A stretch of DNA of 64,000 nucleotides from contig NC_056752.1 in assembly GCF_018687715.1 (NCBI RefSeq), forward strand, positions 6,502,501 through 6,566,500, read 5' to 3'. The position numbers were made by a program, and so were the translations under genes. The notes under the pieces were generated by a model. The model made no database searches. It was not told where the DNA came from and was given only the letters and a program-made list of their open reading frames with translations. The DNA is from Carya illinoinensis (Eukaryota; Streptophyta; Magnoliopsida; Fagales; Juglandaceae). Positions 23,267 to 36,900 of the stretch are shown piece by piece; the stretch's first letter is position 1; every line of letters begins with the position of its first letter.

Positions 23267-23570
23267 CAGTTGCTTTCTTTGGATTTGGAGTCTCTAATTA
23301 ATCAAGGCATGGTGGGCTTATCACATAAGCAGAAATTAATAGAGGAAGCTCTTATTCACTCATATGAAATTGCACTTGGTGGTGGGCTTTTTGGATATTG
23401 CCTGGTATACTCCTCTCCTTCTCTCTGGCTCCTAAAGATAAGGTATATGGATACTGATTACTCACCTTCTTCTCTAATTTGTAGGCTGCTGATGCAGATT
23501 CGATTTCAGAGTTGAGAAGTGAACTGGGACACCAATTAGCTACCAAAAGTAGCAATCAGAAGTTGAGGTT
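23267..23570 (+). pseudogene. Two exon-like pieces of an unrecognised host gene
   Basis: After TTTTTCAG an open stretch encodes LLSLDLESLINQGMVGLSHK and ends GGGLFGYCL at 23403, followed by a donor GTATAC. After CTAATTTGTAG (ending 23484) a second stretch encodes AADADSISELRSELGHQLA and ends QKLR before a GTTTGTG donor. The phased GT...AG intron between them and the protein-like composition suggest a captured genomic fragment, plus strand, opposite to the CACTA transposase. I cannot name the gene. Confidence 0.45.
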
Positions 23571-25609
23571 TGTGATTCTTACTCTTAAATTTTTTTTTTT
23601 CTGTTTAATCACATGATTTGGTTCTGCTAAATTATTATTTTTTCTTCACTTTTAGTTCTTCGGTATAATATTTGTTGCTTTTGGCAGTTTACTTCTTGTG
23701 TTTATAATTATATGCTTGCACGCCCAATATGGAGTGTGGAGAATTGTATGTGGATTGTTTGTAATGCTATCATTCCCATGCATGCCAGATGAATTGAATG
23801 TTCATAAAGATGTTAAAGCGAAGCTAAATCTCATATAGGAGGCAAATTAAGGTAGTCTCATATAAGCAACAGAGAAATGAAAACTTTTATTGAAATGGTC
23901 TGTGATGCTATACAACTCGGATATGGTATTGATAAAATTCTAGTAGGTACGTAGGGATGCTCTTTGTTAGTTATTTAAGTTTTGCTTATGAAGATGTTTG
24001 TTTAATGATGAGAAGTTTGGCCCTTAAACCATCATCTTCCACGCAAAAAACAGAGTGACTGAAAAGTTTGGCCCTTAAACCATGACTACTACCAAATCGG
24101 CATTCTTACTCGTTCTGTTCCTCTGTTTTCATGGAAACCAAACAAAAGAAAATCTACCAAACATACTTAAATAACTATATCAGTGATAATAGTTTGTAGC
24201 TAGGGAACTTGTAAATAAAATGGGAAACCATCAATTGTGTTGAGAAACCATCAACTTCTAAATAAAATGGGACTAAATTTAATATTACTTGTATGTATAT
24301 GGCGCCCTCTGCTACAGCCTCTGTATTACCGTGTACAGTGGCTTTCGATATTACTAATATGGAGTGCTCTGTTTTGAGCCTACAAAACAGAGCCTGTCTC
24401 TTCTATCAATCGGTGGACACTGTGACAGAGGAAGGGTGGTGGGTTGAGCGGGTTTCCATGTGGGGACGTTGTTCTGTGGAGGATAAGATGTGATCAGGTT
24501 GGGCGATGTGAAGGGATGCTCTGTTGAGGCGTTGCTCTGTCGGAACGTAATGCACGAGAGAATTGTGTGGCGGCAACCCTAGCCATGTTAATTATGGGGA
24601 AGATCAAAAGGCAAGATATTCCAGCGCTGGTGGTGGAAAAAAATAATAATAATACATGCAATGAATTAAATACCCGACAGATTTTATAAATAATTAGAGA
24701 GAAAATACTTTGATCATTGGAATGTGACGTTATGGGTGCAGTTCCTTGAAGATTTAAGTATGCGTGAGATAATTAACTATGGCATGGTAATTAGATTACA
24801 ACATTGTTTAATCTTTTTAGTCTTTAAATTTACCAATCCATAAATTTACCATCACACAATGCACACTCCATAAATTTAGTCTTTTTTTTTCTTTAAATTT
24901 AAAAAAAAAAAAAGATTACAGCATTAATGAAGCCTCAAACTTAATTCTTTAACAGATAAATAAAAGAGTACTACTACATCCACAAAGAAATCATACAAAA
25001 AAAAATCATAAAAATTGATGTGGTTTTATCGGATCTGTTAAATCTACTTTACAATAAAAGTAACTTTACAATCTGACAAACAGCATTAAGCCATGTCAGT
25101 TTGTATGATTACTTTTGTGTAATCTCTTTGTGACTATAATATTTCTCTAAATAAAATGGGACTAAAGTTTAAAATTTGAGAATTGATAAATTTTATTTTA
25201 TAATTACTGATATTAATGGAACAGGGTAAAAAAAGAGTAATAATGATAAAAGTAACAATTGGCAGCCTCACGCCAACCTATCATGCCACTTTGCTAGGCC
25301 TTCCACCTAGGATTCAAAAGTTAGGTTTACATTTTAATAAATTTATACTTAGGAAAAATTTAAGAATCTCTTTATTTTCTATAAGTAGAGCTTAGTGGAC
25401 TTTATTATAAGGATTTATTTCCTGTCATTAGTTATTGGCTTAATTTAGTTTTAGACAAATAAATGGTTCTAGTAAATTTGAGTGAATTATATTTCATATA
25501 TTAAGGTTTAGTGGTCAAGTTGTTTCAAGGTCTGTTTCAATCGAACTACATTTTATTATTTAAAACTAGGAGTTAAGAGTTTCTTTAAGGTCTAGTGATC
25601 AAGTTCTAT
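23571..25609. other. AT-rich interior of the CACTA region
   Basis: No credible gene. 24290-24490 is slightly GC-richer with a 66-codon frame that shows no recognisable domain. At 24850-24910 lies an inverted pair of T and A runs. Confidence 0.45.
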
Positions 25610-26340
25610 ATATTTGCTGTCGAAGATCTTAAGCAATTTCTTAATCATTCGATTTTCAAGCATTAGCCTTGTACAAGCATTTTCATAAGTGATATAATAT
25701 TAGTATAGTGATTTATATAATAATTTATATATAGACTTAAATTATATTACTAATAGTATTAGAGTATGTATTAGTATAAGACCATAAAGTATAAATTGTA
25801 ATTAATATATATTATATACTAATGTATATTAGTATTACTAATGTACTAATATAGTCATTAAAATGAATATATATATTGAGAATTTATTAATTAAGCGATA
25901 AAATGTTATTAATATATATATTATATTTGCTGTCGAATATCTTAAGAAATTTCTTGATCATTCGATCTACAAGCGTTAGCCTTGTACTCTGGCTAAGCTG
26001 CCACAATTTGATTGGCATTATAGTACCGTGTTGAAAAGTTTGTGTTGGTAGTATGTTTATATCATTAATAGTTTAATATTACTATATCACTATAATTAAT
26101 GGTATCATAGTGATATAGTATTAGTATAACTAATACTATAGTGATTTATATAATAATTTATATATAGACTTAAAGTATATTACTTATAATGGTATTAGAT
26201 TGTTAGTATAAGGCCATAAAGTATAAATTGTAATTAATATATATTATATACTAATTAATATACATTATTTACTAATATAATTATCAAGACGAATATATTG
26301 AAAATTTATTAAACGATAAAATGTTATTAATATATATGTT
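25610..26340. repeat. Imperfect AT-rich tandem duplication, about 310-420 bp per unit
   Basis: TGCTGTCGAAGATCTTAAGC (25617) recurs as TGCTGTCGAATATCTTAAGA (25928). GTGATTTATATAATAATTTA then TATAGACTTAAA, followed by GACCATAAAGTATAAATTG, recurs as TAGTGATTTATATAATAATT and GGCCATAAAGTATAAATTG near 26140-26230. The second unit holds an insertion. No coding capacity. Confidence 0.75.
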
Positions 26341-27186
26341 ATATTTAAAGCATATGATTAAATAAATATTCATGTTTAAGATTATAATAAATTACTAATT
26401 GTCTTATATATATGTTTTATATTAACATAAAATTATAATAACATTATCTTTTATATAACATAATTATATATATTATATAATATAATTTATAAAAAAAATT
26501 ATATTAACATTTCAATTATACATAGGATTGAAATATTTAGATCAAAGAGTAATAAGCAAGCATAATATTATAAGTTGGCGCCTTCAGCCCACCTCAAATA
26601 TTCGTACATACCCACACATATAATTTCCCTCAAAATATGGTCAAAACAAAAACTAAGTTAGCGCCCTAAACGTTCCTCAAATTTTCATAAAATTTAAATT
26701 TCCCTCCCACGGCTTACACACTGCAAACGTTCCTCTTTCCAGCTTATAAGTACATCTTATTCCTTCTTTTTGCTTCTAGGGCTTCATAGCATCAACCAAC
26801 AATTTTACCATCACCACACACACGCCGTCAACCAAGGAGATGCAACCCCAATGCAGCCGAGTCCTCTCCTGCACAACGGAAGTCCCTCCAACCAACGCCA
26901 CCACCTTCTGCACTTGGAAAGATGCATCGAAAGCCACAGAGATGCCAATTCAAGAACCAGCAACCACTTGCATATAAGTACCGAACCAGCCTCTATTTTA
27001 AGCAAGAAGAACAGAGCATTGTTCTCCAAACCGAGGGTCATGTCTTGCTGCAGTTGGGCCATGTGTTTCTGCATATAAGCATAAAAAATCTTCTTTGTTA
27101 TTCTCATGGCATTGTTTCTATGTATGCTTTCTCTATTTCAAAAGCTATGGAACATTTTAAAAAAATTTAACCGTTTTAACTTACAG
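26341..27186. other. AT-rich tract, then a 5'-leader-like block
   Basis: 26341-26560 is almost pure A/T. From 26690 to 27170 the sequence has a pyrimidine-rich, leader-like look (TTGCTTCTAGGGCTTCATAG) and medium open frames on both strands with no recognisable domain. It may be the upstream part of captured sequence, but there is no proof. Confidence 0.35.
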
Positions 27187-27533
27187 AGAGCAATGAGTAT
27201 TACTCCATCCATGGCACATCAAGTGATACAGGTACCAGGTTGCCATATTTCTATTAGTCTATGCATCTTGATCTAGTTCTAGATAGCGAGTTCATTTCCA
27301 TCAACACTTTTTTTTTTTCCGTTTGGACCTAGATTCACTGCTAACAAATGTCTCCTTAGTGACTTTTCAGGTTCTTAGATCTGGGATATATTACTAATAT
27401 GCGGTGGCTCCATATAAGGCTGATGCACAGCTGGCATATCTGTGCAGACTTGAAGCTGAAAAGGGTGGTATCATTTCTGTGATTACAAAATATAGTGATC
27501 TAATAGCATATGGTTTCCAAGCTGTAAGAACTA
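27187..27533 (+). pseudogene. Two captured exons of an EXO1/XPG-family 5'-3' nuclease
   Basis: Exon 1 (27187-27231) reads AMSITPSMAHQVIQ after an acceptor TTAACTTACAG. A 139-base intron runs from GTACCA to TTTTCAG. Exon 2 (27371-27533) reads VLRSG..., then a TAA stop, then VAPYKADAQLAYLCRLEAEK and VITKYSDLIAYGFQA before a donor GTAAGA. Both match the I-region of plant EXO1-like nucleases, as recalled from the family. There the metal site is usually APYEADAQ and ITEDSDL. Here the E of the first motif is K and the ED of the second is KY, so two acidic positions are lost. The retained intron shows capture as genomic DNA and not through RNA. Orientation is opposite to the CACTA transposase. Confidence 0.8.
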
Positions 27534-27623
27534 CCTATAAATTTTTTGACATTATGCAAATGGAGGTCTACTGCGCGCTTCCTGAAAACGTTAGTGAATA
27601 TGGTGTTTTAAGCAATGTGCACA

Positions 27624-28110
27624 GATTGGTAAGGGTTTGAAGAAGTAGTTTACACAAAAGCCAAGATGTAGAACGAAGGGGGGCTTATTATCGAGCTTTA
27701 CATTCCTAGGAAATGCATATTTACAAACAGGTTGATTACTTCAAAGGACCATGCTTCCGTTCAAATCAACGTCGGGCATTTGGATGAGAATGGCGTGTAC
27801 AACGGCCATTTCTCCACCTTTGTTCTTTGTGGATTTGTTCGAGCTCAGGGAGATGTTGACAGTGGGCTTGATCGCCTTTAGCAGAAAAAGAAAGTTGAAG
27901 TTCGTCAACAGTAGAGTAACGGAGAGAGAATCTAGTTCATTATCGTGTTTGAAATTCTGTTCTTAGGTCGATGCAATGTGGTCTAAGGATTTTGACTCCT
28001 TCCATTAGTTTTATGAATATTGAAATTACTTTATGATCTTTCACGTGTGGCTGTTTGAATTGTGGATATGGCATAAAATCTAACGTACCTTTTACAAAAA
28101 AAAAAAAAAA
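27624..28110 (+). pseudogene. RPS21: Processed pseudogene of 40S ribosomal protein S21
   Basis: From ATG at 27666 to TAG at 27914 there are 82 codons, the exact length of plant S21, with no intron. Segments such as [28 protein letters not shown] and [18 protein letters not shown] identify it. Codon 2 is TAG and a tryptophan codon near the end (RL-W-QKKK) is also TAG, so it makes no protein. A 3' untranslated region of about 180 bases runs into A(16) at 28096-28110. The 13-bp duplication AGCAATGTGCACA flanks it (27611-27623 and 28111-28123). These are the marks of retroposition by a LINE machinery. The shorter open frames over this spot are in wrong frames. Confidence 0.95.
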
Positions 28111-28129
28111 AGCAATGTGCACATTGTAC

Positions 28130-29060
28130 TAATTTTTAAATGTCGTTAATTAATGCAATGCGCCTGTAACGTATTCGTAATGGCGTTTATATTGATGTCA
28201 TTAATTTAAAAAATGTGTCGGCAATGAATTAGTGGCATCGTTTACAATAAGCCTCAATACATAAAAAAAAAAAATTCATGGTGGCGTTTAGATAAACGCC
28301 GTTAATAAATTCAATATGCTGCCAATGTACTATTAGTGACATTTAAATAAATGCCACTAATTTATATGATGCGTTGGCAACGTAATGGGGCGGCGTTTAA
28401 ATAAATGCCGTTAATAAATTCGCCAAATTACTAGTAGCGGCATTTATCGTAATGCTGTTATTTTAAAAAGTGGTGGCGGTCATATAAACGCCGTTAACAA
28501 ATTCAATGTGCCGCCGCTAATGTACTATTAGTGGCATTTAAATAAATGCCATTAATTTATATGATGCGTTGGCAACGTAATGGGGCGGCGTTTAAATAAA
28601 TGCTGCTAATAAATTCGCCAAATTACTAGTAGCGGCATTTATCGTAACGCTACTATTTTAAAAAGTGGTGGCGGTCATATAAACGCCGTTAACAAATTCA
28701 ATGTGCCACCGCCAATGTACTATTAGTGGCATTTAAATAAATGCCGCCAAAGTTGTATGATGCGTCGGTAATATAGTAGCAGTGGCGTTTATGGTAATGC
28801 TGCTAGTATATGCTAGGGATGGCAACGATAAATTGGCGGTGTTTCCAGAAACGCTGTTAATGTGGGTATTGTGGTTGCATTTCAAGAAATGCCGCTAAAT
28901 TCATACAAACGCTACTAATGAGATTTACAAATACCGGCATTTGCGCAAACGCCGAAACAATGAAAATAGCGACCCTCTACTACCGGCGGACGGTTACGCC
29001 ATTAGAAAAATGTCGTGAATTAATTAGCGGCGTTTTTTGGGATAGTTGCCGGCGTATAAC
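28130..29060 (-). repeat. CACTA subterminal repeat domain
   Basis: Dozens of short words such as GGCGTTTA, AAACGCCG, AAATGCCG and CGGCATTT occur in both orientations every 15-40 bases, ending just inside the terminal CACTACAA. Such arrays are where CACTA transposase subunits bind. Confidence 0.8.
28326..28756. repeat. 195-bp tandem repeat, 2.2 copies
   Basis: TGTACTATTAGTG starts units at 28326, 28521 and 28716, exactly 195 apart. The first two units are almost identical, including GATGCGTTGGCAACGTAATG. The third stops after about 40 bases. This is a recent expansion inside the subterminal domain. Confidence 0.92.
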
Positions 29061-29079
29061 CAACGCCGCCAATTTAGCC

Positions 29080-29091
29080 TTTTTTGTAGTG
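29080..29091 (-). repeat. CACTA terminal inverted repeat (5' end)
   Basis: Minus strand reads CACTACAAAAAA, the standard start of plant CACTA elements. The next three bases outward (AGT, 29092-29094) would be the target duplication, but the partner end is lost. Confidence 0.8.
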
Positions 29092-29705
29092 AGTCTTGTT
29101 TTGACTTGGTTTTACACGACAAGCTGGCCCTTTCTTTTGATGATTGTAATATTAAATGGGAAGATACAGAGATATATAATTAATTCTTCCCATCAGAAGA
29201 CAATGTTGCTGAGTCGCTGACTTCTTGTCCAGTACTGCTTGACAAATTCATACGAAGAAAGTATTTGAAAAGGTTGACGTTGTCCGTCATGAATAATTAG
29301 TCACATTTGAAACGTTACAACTCATATATATCATATGTAAGGAAGGATATATTTTGGATATAATATTAATAGCAATGATACCGAGTAAGAAAATAATAGC
29401 AATGATACCGAGTGAGAAAATATATGGTTAGATCAATGATTTTAATTTTAATTAGGTTCTAGAACAGTCAGAGAGGGTTGTTGGACGGGCACATACATGT
29501 TTGACTCCATTTTAATTTTTAACATTAACCCATGAAATTAATCACGCTTATTATATCTTTTCTTAAAAGCAATATTATCTATAAGAATATTTTGAAATTC
29601 ACTTTATATTTATAATTATTTCTTTCTTAAATGTTTAGTTTATGAAAAAAGTAAAGTTTATAAATTGATATGATTTGTTATCATAATATATTATATTATA
29701 AGAGA
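29092..29705. other. Host sequence right of the CACTA element
   Basis: Holds the A-B block repeat (29103-29147) that mirrors 21051-21104. A repeated GCAATGATACCGAGT appears near 29371 and 29400. No gene seen. Confidence 0.5.
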
Positions 29706-29852
29706 TGTGCTATTTATAATTATTTTTACATATTTTTTATATATTTCATTAATGTGATTGGTTAAAACAGTTATTTTATATTAAAAATAATAACATAATC
29801 AATTACATTAATAGAATGTACGTACAAAATATACAAATATGACTTCAAATAG
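29706..29852. repeat. Small palindromic MITE, copy 2
   Basis: Same plan as 2611-2740: the left arm has ATTATTTTTACATAT and ATTAATGTGATTGG, and the right arm has CAATCAATTACATTAATAG and ATACAAATATGACT. Confidence 0.55.
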
Positions 29853-30633
29853 AGTTTTTATAGAGTAATAGGCACTAAAAAGTGACATAACTTAACAAGC
29901 GAAGAAACAAAAATGGAGAAATTAATTGGTGAGGGTTTTGGGTGGCTCCAACTTTTTATTATATTCGAATTAAGAAAAATGTATTTCGGTTGACTTCAAA
30001 ATTACAGTCTTGCCCCTTTTGGTGAACTTTGTTTTGACATGTTATTAAGCATTTTTCCCATTGAGGTTCTTTAGTGGTGTTCAATAGCGTCTGCTGAGGC
30101 GATGCATTGAGACGTCAGCAATTTTCTCCTCGTCACCGTCCACTCAAACACGCTTAGACCGTATAGTGGGATCCATCAAAACACAAGATCTCTTCCATCG
30201 ACGGTGGAAAAATGGGCACAACCATCACAGTGCTGTCACGGAGTTCCTTGACTGTTTTATTGGTCTTGTGAGAAGCTAGTGTGGTAAAGCGAGATTGTAA
30301 CACCCCGATCTTATAGGGATCGTAGAGTTGACTTTTTGAAACTTTATACCTAATACTAATAATATAATTACATACTTCAAAATATAAATATAATCGGAAC
30401 ATGACAACATTTTGTAATAAAAAATCATCAATATTCATAGAAACCTTCTATACTAAATACATTAGGCTAAAATAATCATCTCCCCCATGTATCATAATCT
30501 TGAACTTTAAATCCTTAGCTGAAATGTTTAAAATCATTTAAAAAGTATTATGAATTATCAACAATTCAGTAAGTAAATAACATAGGCTAACATGCAAATA
30601 ACAGTTTAGTAAGTAAATAACATAGGCTAAGAA
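29853..30633. other. Non-coding, with an LTR-like start at 30296
   Basis: TGTAACACCCCGATC at 30296 is a common start of plant LTRs. No primer site or second LTR follows. AGTAAATAACATAGGCTAA is duplicated at 30571-30589 and 30614-30632, next to the LINE start. The minus-strand frame at 30154-30438 has no recognisable domain. Confidence 0.4.
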
Positions 30634-32798
30634 AATTAGCAGAGCAAGGGGCAGAGGTCTACTACGGATAACGGGAGGACAATTCCCTGCAATGTATCTT
30701 GGTGTGCCATTGAGTTCTAGTCATCTAACGGCTAGAATGCTTGAACCATTGGTTTCAAAAATTCGAGGGAAGGTAGCGAGTTGGAAGGGGCGGTTACTGT
30801 CTCAAGGAGGTCGTCTTATTCTAATTCGATATGTCTTATCTTGCATGGCGACTCATACGTTAGCAGTGTTGGTAGTTCCAAAGATGGTGTTGAGAAAGAA
30901 AAATACCATCCTGTCATTGTTCCTCTTGGGGGGAAATAATGGGAAAGGCAAGAGGAAATGGTTCTCTTGGGATAAGGTATGTAAACCAGTGAGTGAAGGG
31001 GGTGTTGGGGTACGGGATCTAGCTAAGGTACAAAAGTCCTTTCACATGAAGTTTGCATGGAGGTTGATGGCAGTCGACAGTCTTTGGACTCAGTTCTTTA
31101 AGGCAAAATATTTTAGACATGCACATATGGCGTTAGTCACTCCTTCACAAAATGATTCTCGGTTCTGGAAGTCAGTTTTGAAGGTCTTTCCAGAGGTGTA
31201 TGAGAATATGTATGTCAAGATAAGAGAAGGAAAAGCTTCATTCTGGTTCGATAGGTCGCTGAGCAGTGGCCCTCTGGCTAAGAGTATTGAATTGGTATAA
31301 CGTCCTGCGCTAAAATTACAAGAGTGTTGGGAGTCGGGGGCTTGGGATACTATCGCTCTAGAAGAGTTGGTAGGGGAAGAAAAAATGAATGAAATACTGA
31401 TGTCGAATTTAAACTAGAAGGTGGGGTCTGATGTGTTTGTTTGGAAACCTATCACAAATGGAAAGTTTTCTACTGCTTCGGCTTGGGAAGTCATCAGAAT
31501 TAAAGGGATGAGAGGGCCATGGATGGACTGGGTTTGGCACAAGCTTCTTACAATGAGAGTATCACTGTGTATGTGGAAGGCGTTATTCCATTACCTACCG
31601 TTTGACGAGAGAGTTCGCATGTTGGGAATTCCGATTGTCTCAAGGTGCGACTGCTGTGTGGAAAAAATAGAGGAGACTTTGAATCATGTGTTAAGCACGG
31701 GACTTATAGCAAGTATGGTATGGAAAAGAGCAGCATCAGTGTTTGGAATTATGAACGTGGAAAATGAACCTTGGAGGGTGAAAATCAGTAGGTGGTACCG
31801 AGTGGCAAAAAAATCAACTCAAAAGGGGACGGTAATTAGTTTGCTTCCTGCAGTCATCACTTGGAGGCTATGGCTTCGGCGATGTAAAGCCCGCATGGAT
31901 GGTGAGCATGAATCGGGAGAGGCAGTGTGGCTATTGGTGAGAAGTTGGCTTGCGAAAATAGTAGGTGGTGTGACGGGTCTGGTGTATTGTTCGGATCAGA
32001 ATTTCTTGAAAGATTTGCAGGTGAGACAGAGTAAACCAAAGAGTAGAATTCCGCGTAGGGTGGTCTGGGAAAAACCCCCGAGTGGTTGGCTGAAGCTAAA
32101 TGTGGATGGGTCATGTAGAGGGAATCCGAGTTCTTGTGGGGGTGGGGGCAGTATCCGAGATGCAGATGGTAACATGAAGGCTGCTTTCTTTGAAAATTTT
32201 AAACCGAGTACAAATAATGGAGCGAAATTTAGAGCGATTACGAGCAGCGTTCGAATATGTAAAGAGATGGGATATCAAAATATTTGTATTGAAAGCGATT
32301 TAGATATAGTGGTGCGTTGGCTAATTTCTTGAGTTTATGACATTTGGTACTTATGGGATTTTTGGGAAGAACTAGAGGAGGAATTAGTCGGCCTTCAGGT
32401 TTCGTTTGGGCACCAATTCAGAGAAGGAAATCAGGTTACGGATTTTTTGGCTCGGCAAGGACAGGGAGGCAGCACGAGAAGATATTTTGAAGGGGATGCA
32501 ATACCCAGTAAGATGAGAGGACTAATGCGGATGGACAAACTTCGAATCTCAAACCTTCGAATGTAATTTTGTCGAGGCTTAGGGCGTGTGTTTGTGTTCT
32601 GGTGTTTTTCTTAATTAATTTTTTTTGATGCTTTTGATTGGAAGGTCTAATATAGATTTTTTGTATAAGAATATTTATTTGGTTTTTGGAAAGGTTTTTT
32701 TACAAGGTATTCCTCCACCATAAGGGAGGTTTCTTAAAAATGGGAGGAGGTCACTCGTAGACATGTGATCTCGTCTCTTTCTTAAAAAAAAAAAAAAA
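30634..32798 (+). mobile_element. 5'-truncated L1-type LINE, plus strand
   Basis: Starts inside ORF2 and runs to a poly(A) at 32784-32798. Frame 1 (30634-31300) carries YLGVPLSSSHL, WKGRLLSQGGRLILIRYVLS and EGGVGVRDLAKVQKSFHMKF, the RT thumb/X region. The next block (31421-32332) has the zf-RVT word CDCCVEKIEETLNHVL and RNase H (LKLNVDGSCRGNP, then FRAITSSVRICKEMG). The end (32336-32565) continues as EGNQVTDFLARQG. Stops at 31298-31300 and around 32330 break it. Truncation at the 5' side is typical of L1 insertion. A target duplication is not certain (ATAGGCT before, ATAGGTT after). Confidence 0.9.
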
Positions 32799-33067
32799 CA
32801 ATAGGTTGAATGATTTATTATATTTTATTTTAAAATATAAAAAAATATATTGATTATAAATTAAATAATATATTTTTAAAAATTTAAGTTTTAACTTTTA
32901 TTTTGATATGATGCTTTTAAATATTTTAAAAATATTATTTAACCATGCGTCCATGTGCTGCAATCCAAAAGCCGAAAGTCTCACATGTGCTGCTCTTTTC
33001 TTTGTCAAAACTGCGAGTGTTGCTCTTCACCCCCATTAACTATGAGGTGAAGAAAGAAAGGAAATAG

Positions 33068-34220
33068 TAGGCCTGAACATCCGGTCTGGCCCGAAAATCA
33101 AAGTTCCAACCCGACCCGAACATGGATCATTCCGAAGTAGGTAGTTCCGAACCAACGAAATTAACCGATTAACCGAATCCAACTTTTCTCGGAAATTAAC
33201 CGATTAACCGATTACCTTTTTTTTTCATCTCTCTCTCTCTTCATCTTCTAAGGATTGCCCACATGTTGTTCTTTATCAATGCATTAAATCAATGTATCTT
33301 TATCATTTTTGGTTGATGTTATAGACTCTAACATAGTTCATTTTTGCGTTAAACTTGCTCTTTTAAAGCTTTTGTTTTGGTCCTTGAGTTTTGTTTTATC
33401 TACAATACCGGTTTTGCTTTATAGATGTTGGTTTATTAGGTTAAGAATACCATTAAAAATCAATTAAAGAATAGTACAATATAAAACTGGAATTCATGTT
33501 ATAATAAATATATGACACAAGATATACTTGAAGGCTTTTTTTTTTTTTTTGAAATATACCTCCTGTTATCATTTCATTCATAGTTCAATAATATTGGAAT
33601 ACTTTGAAGGTTTCATTGAAAGAAACATAGCAGTTTTACTTTTCTTCGATCAGAAGTGTAATGATCATTTAGTTCCCTGGCTCCTGCGTCCAAAGCACCA
33701 GACGTAGTAGTACTATAATTTATCAAAAACTACAAATCGTCTTAAATTGCCACAGTGCACAGAATTAATTAATTTAAGCCCATATTTCTAGCAGTTGCCA
33801 TATTTGCTTCACCATAATTAAAACCAAACAAACACACACAGATTTGCACAAAAACTCAATCCAAACAAACAACGCAGTTATGTAAAACCAAGGGCTGGGG
33901 AAAAGCTGTCATGAAAACTCCTAATCGAAAAGCCTTGAGTATTTACCTGCGCAAGAGAGAGAGAGCGAGAGCCTTGAGAGTGTGAAATGGAGGTAGAGCC
34001 CAACGGCTGTGGAGTCAGCTAAAGAATAAACGTACTGGCCCTACTGGGTAAAACAACTAAATCGGGTATTGGGTAATTACCTGACCCAACTTTATCCGAA
34101 TAGAAAACAGTTCGGAAGCTCATCATTTCTACCCGTTTAAAAATGGTTCGGGTAATTTTGGGTCGGTATAATTAGGTATTCGGGTCGGGTCGGTTATTTC
34201 GGCTTAATTGTCCAGCCCTA
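33068..34220. mobile_element. Non-autonomous hAT element, 1,153 bp
   Basis: Left end TAGGCCTGAACATCCGG and inverted right end TAGGGCTGGACAATTAA, flanked by GGAAATAG (33060-33067) and GGAAACAG (34221-34228), an 8-bp target duplication with one change. Both ends carry CCGA, CCCGA, AACCGATTAACC and GGGTCGG words. There is no transposase inside; a T-rich run lies near 33538-33551. Confidence 0.8.
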
Positions 34221-34228
34221 GGAAACAG

Positions 34229-36630
<2,402 letters not shown>

Positions 36631-36825
36631 CATGCGCGAGTCCAACTTAACTCAACTCATCTAATCTAATCATTACAACTTTCCAACTTCCAAAACAAAA
36701 TATAATAAATAATTCAATCTTTTCAAATCTCAATTCAACTTTTTTAAATCCAAAAATAATAATAATAATAATAAATAATATTTTAAACTTTCATCTCAAC
36801 TCAACCAACTATCCAAACCGGGCTG
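36631..36825. repeat. AT-rich dispersed repeat (MITE-like)
   Basis: CATCTAATCTAATCATTACA, CTTCCAAAACAAAATAT and AATTCAACTTTTTTAAATCC followed by CTCAACTCAACC. Similar words, often inverted, are at 37660-38680, 43560-43940, 52910-53275 and 55990-56190. I recall this repeat from Fagales genomes. Confidence 0.5.
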
Positions 36826-36900
36826 AACATCCTTCGGCCAGATTAGTTTCAACCAATGGTCCTCGATCAGGCTAGCTTCACTTCAACCAGTGGTCCTTGA

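Larger units (their letters stand above)
21105..29091 (-). mobile_element. Truncated CACTA (En/Spm) element with gene fragments
   Basis: The 5' end is on the right: CACTACAAAAAAGGC read on the minus strand from 29091. Next to it is a kilobase of subterminal repeats (28130-29060) built from GGCGTTT(A)...TAAA(C/T)GCCG inverted words. The transposase start is at 22573 and reads leftward. The gene is cut at about 21105 against host sequence, and no second CACTA terminus is present, so the 3' half is lost. Between transposase and subterminal repeats lie exon-like pieces, AT-rich repeats, two EXO1-like exons and a retrocopy of RPS21. That all of this lies within one element is inferred from its position. 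Confidence 0.75.

Noticed and set aside
27751..27966. A 71-codon frame over the S21 retrocopy
   Set aside because: Wrong frame; the S21 reading frame is offset and carries two stops.
27940..28122. Minus-strand frame with a Phe run
   Set aside because: The Phe codons are the complement of the poly(A) tail of the retrocopy.
28130..29060. A CRISPR-like array
   Set aside because: The short words occur in both orientations with irregular spacing next to a CACTA terminus in a plant genome; they are subterminal transposon repeats.
30154..30438. A 94-codon minus-strand gene
   Set aside because: No recognisable domain, it spans an LTR-like start and has no relation to neighbours.
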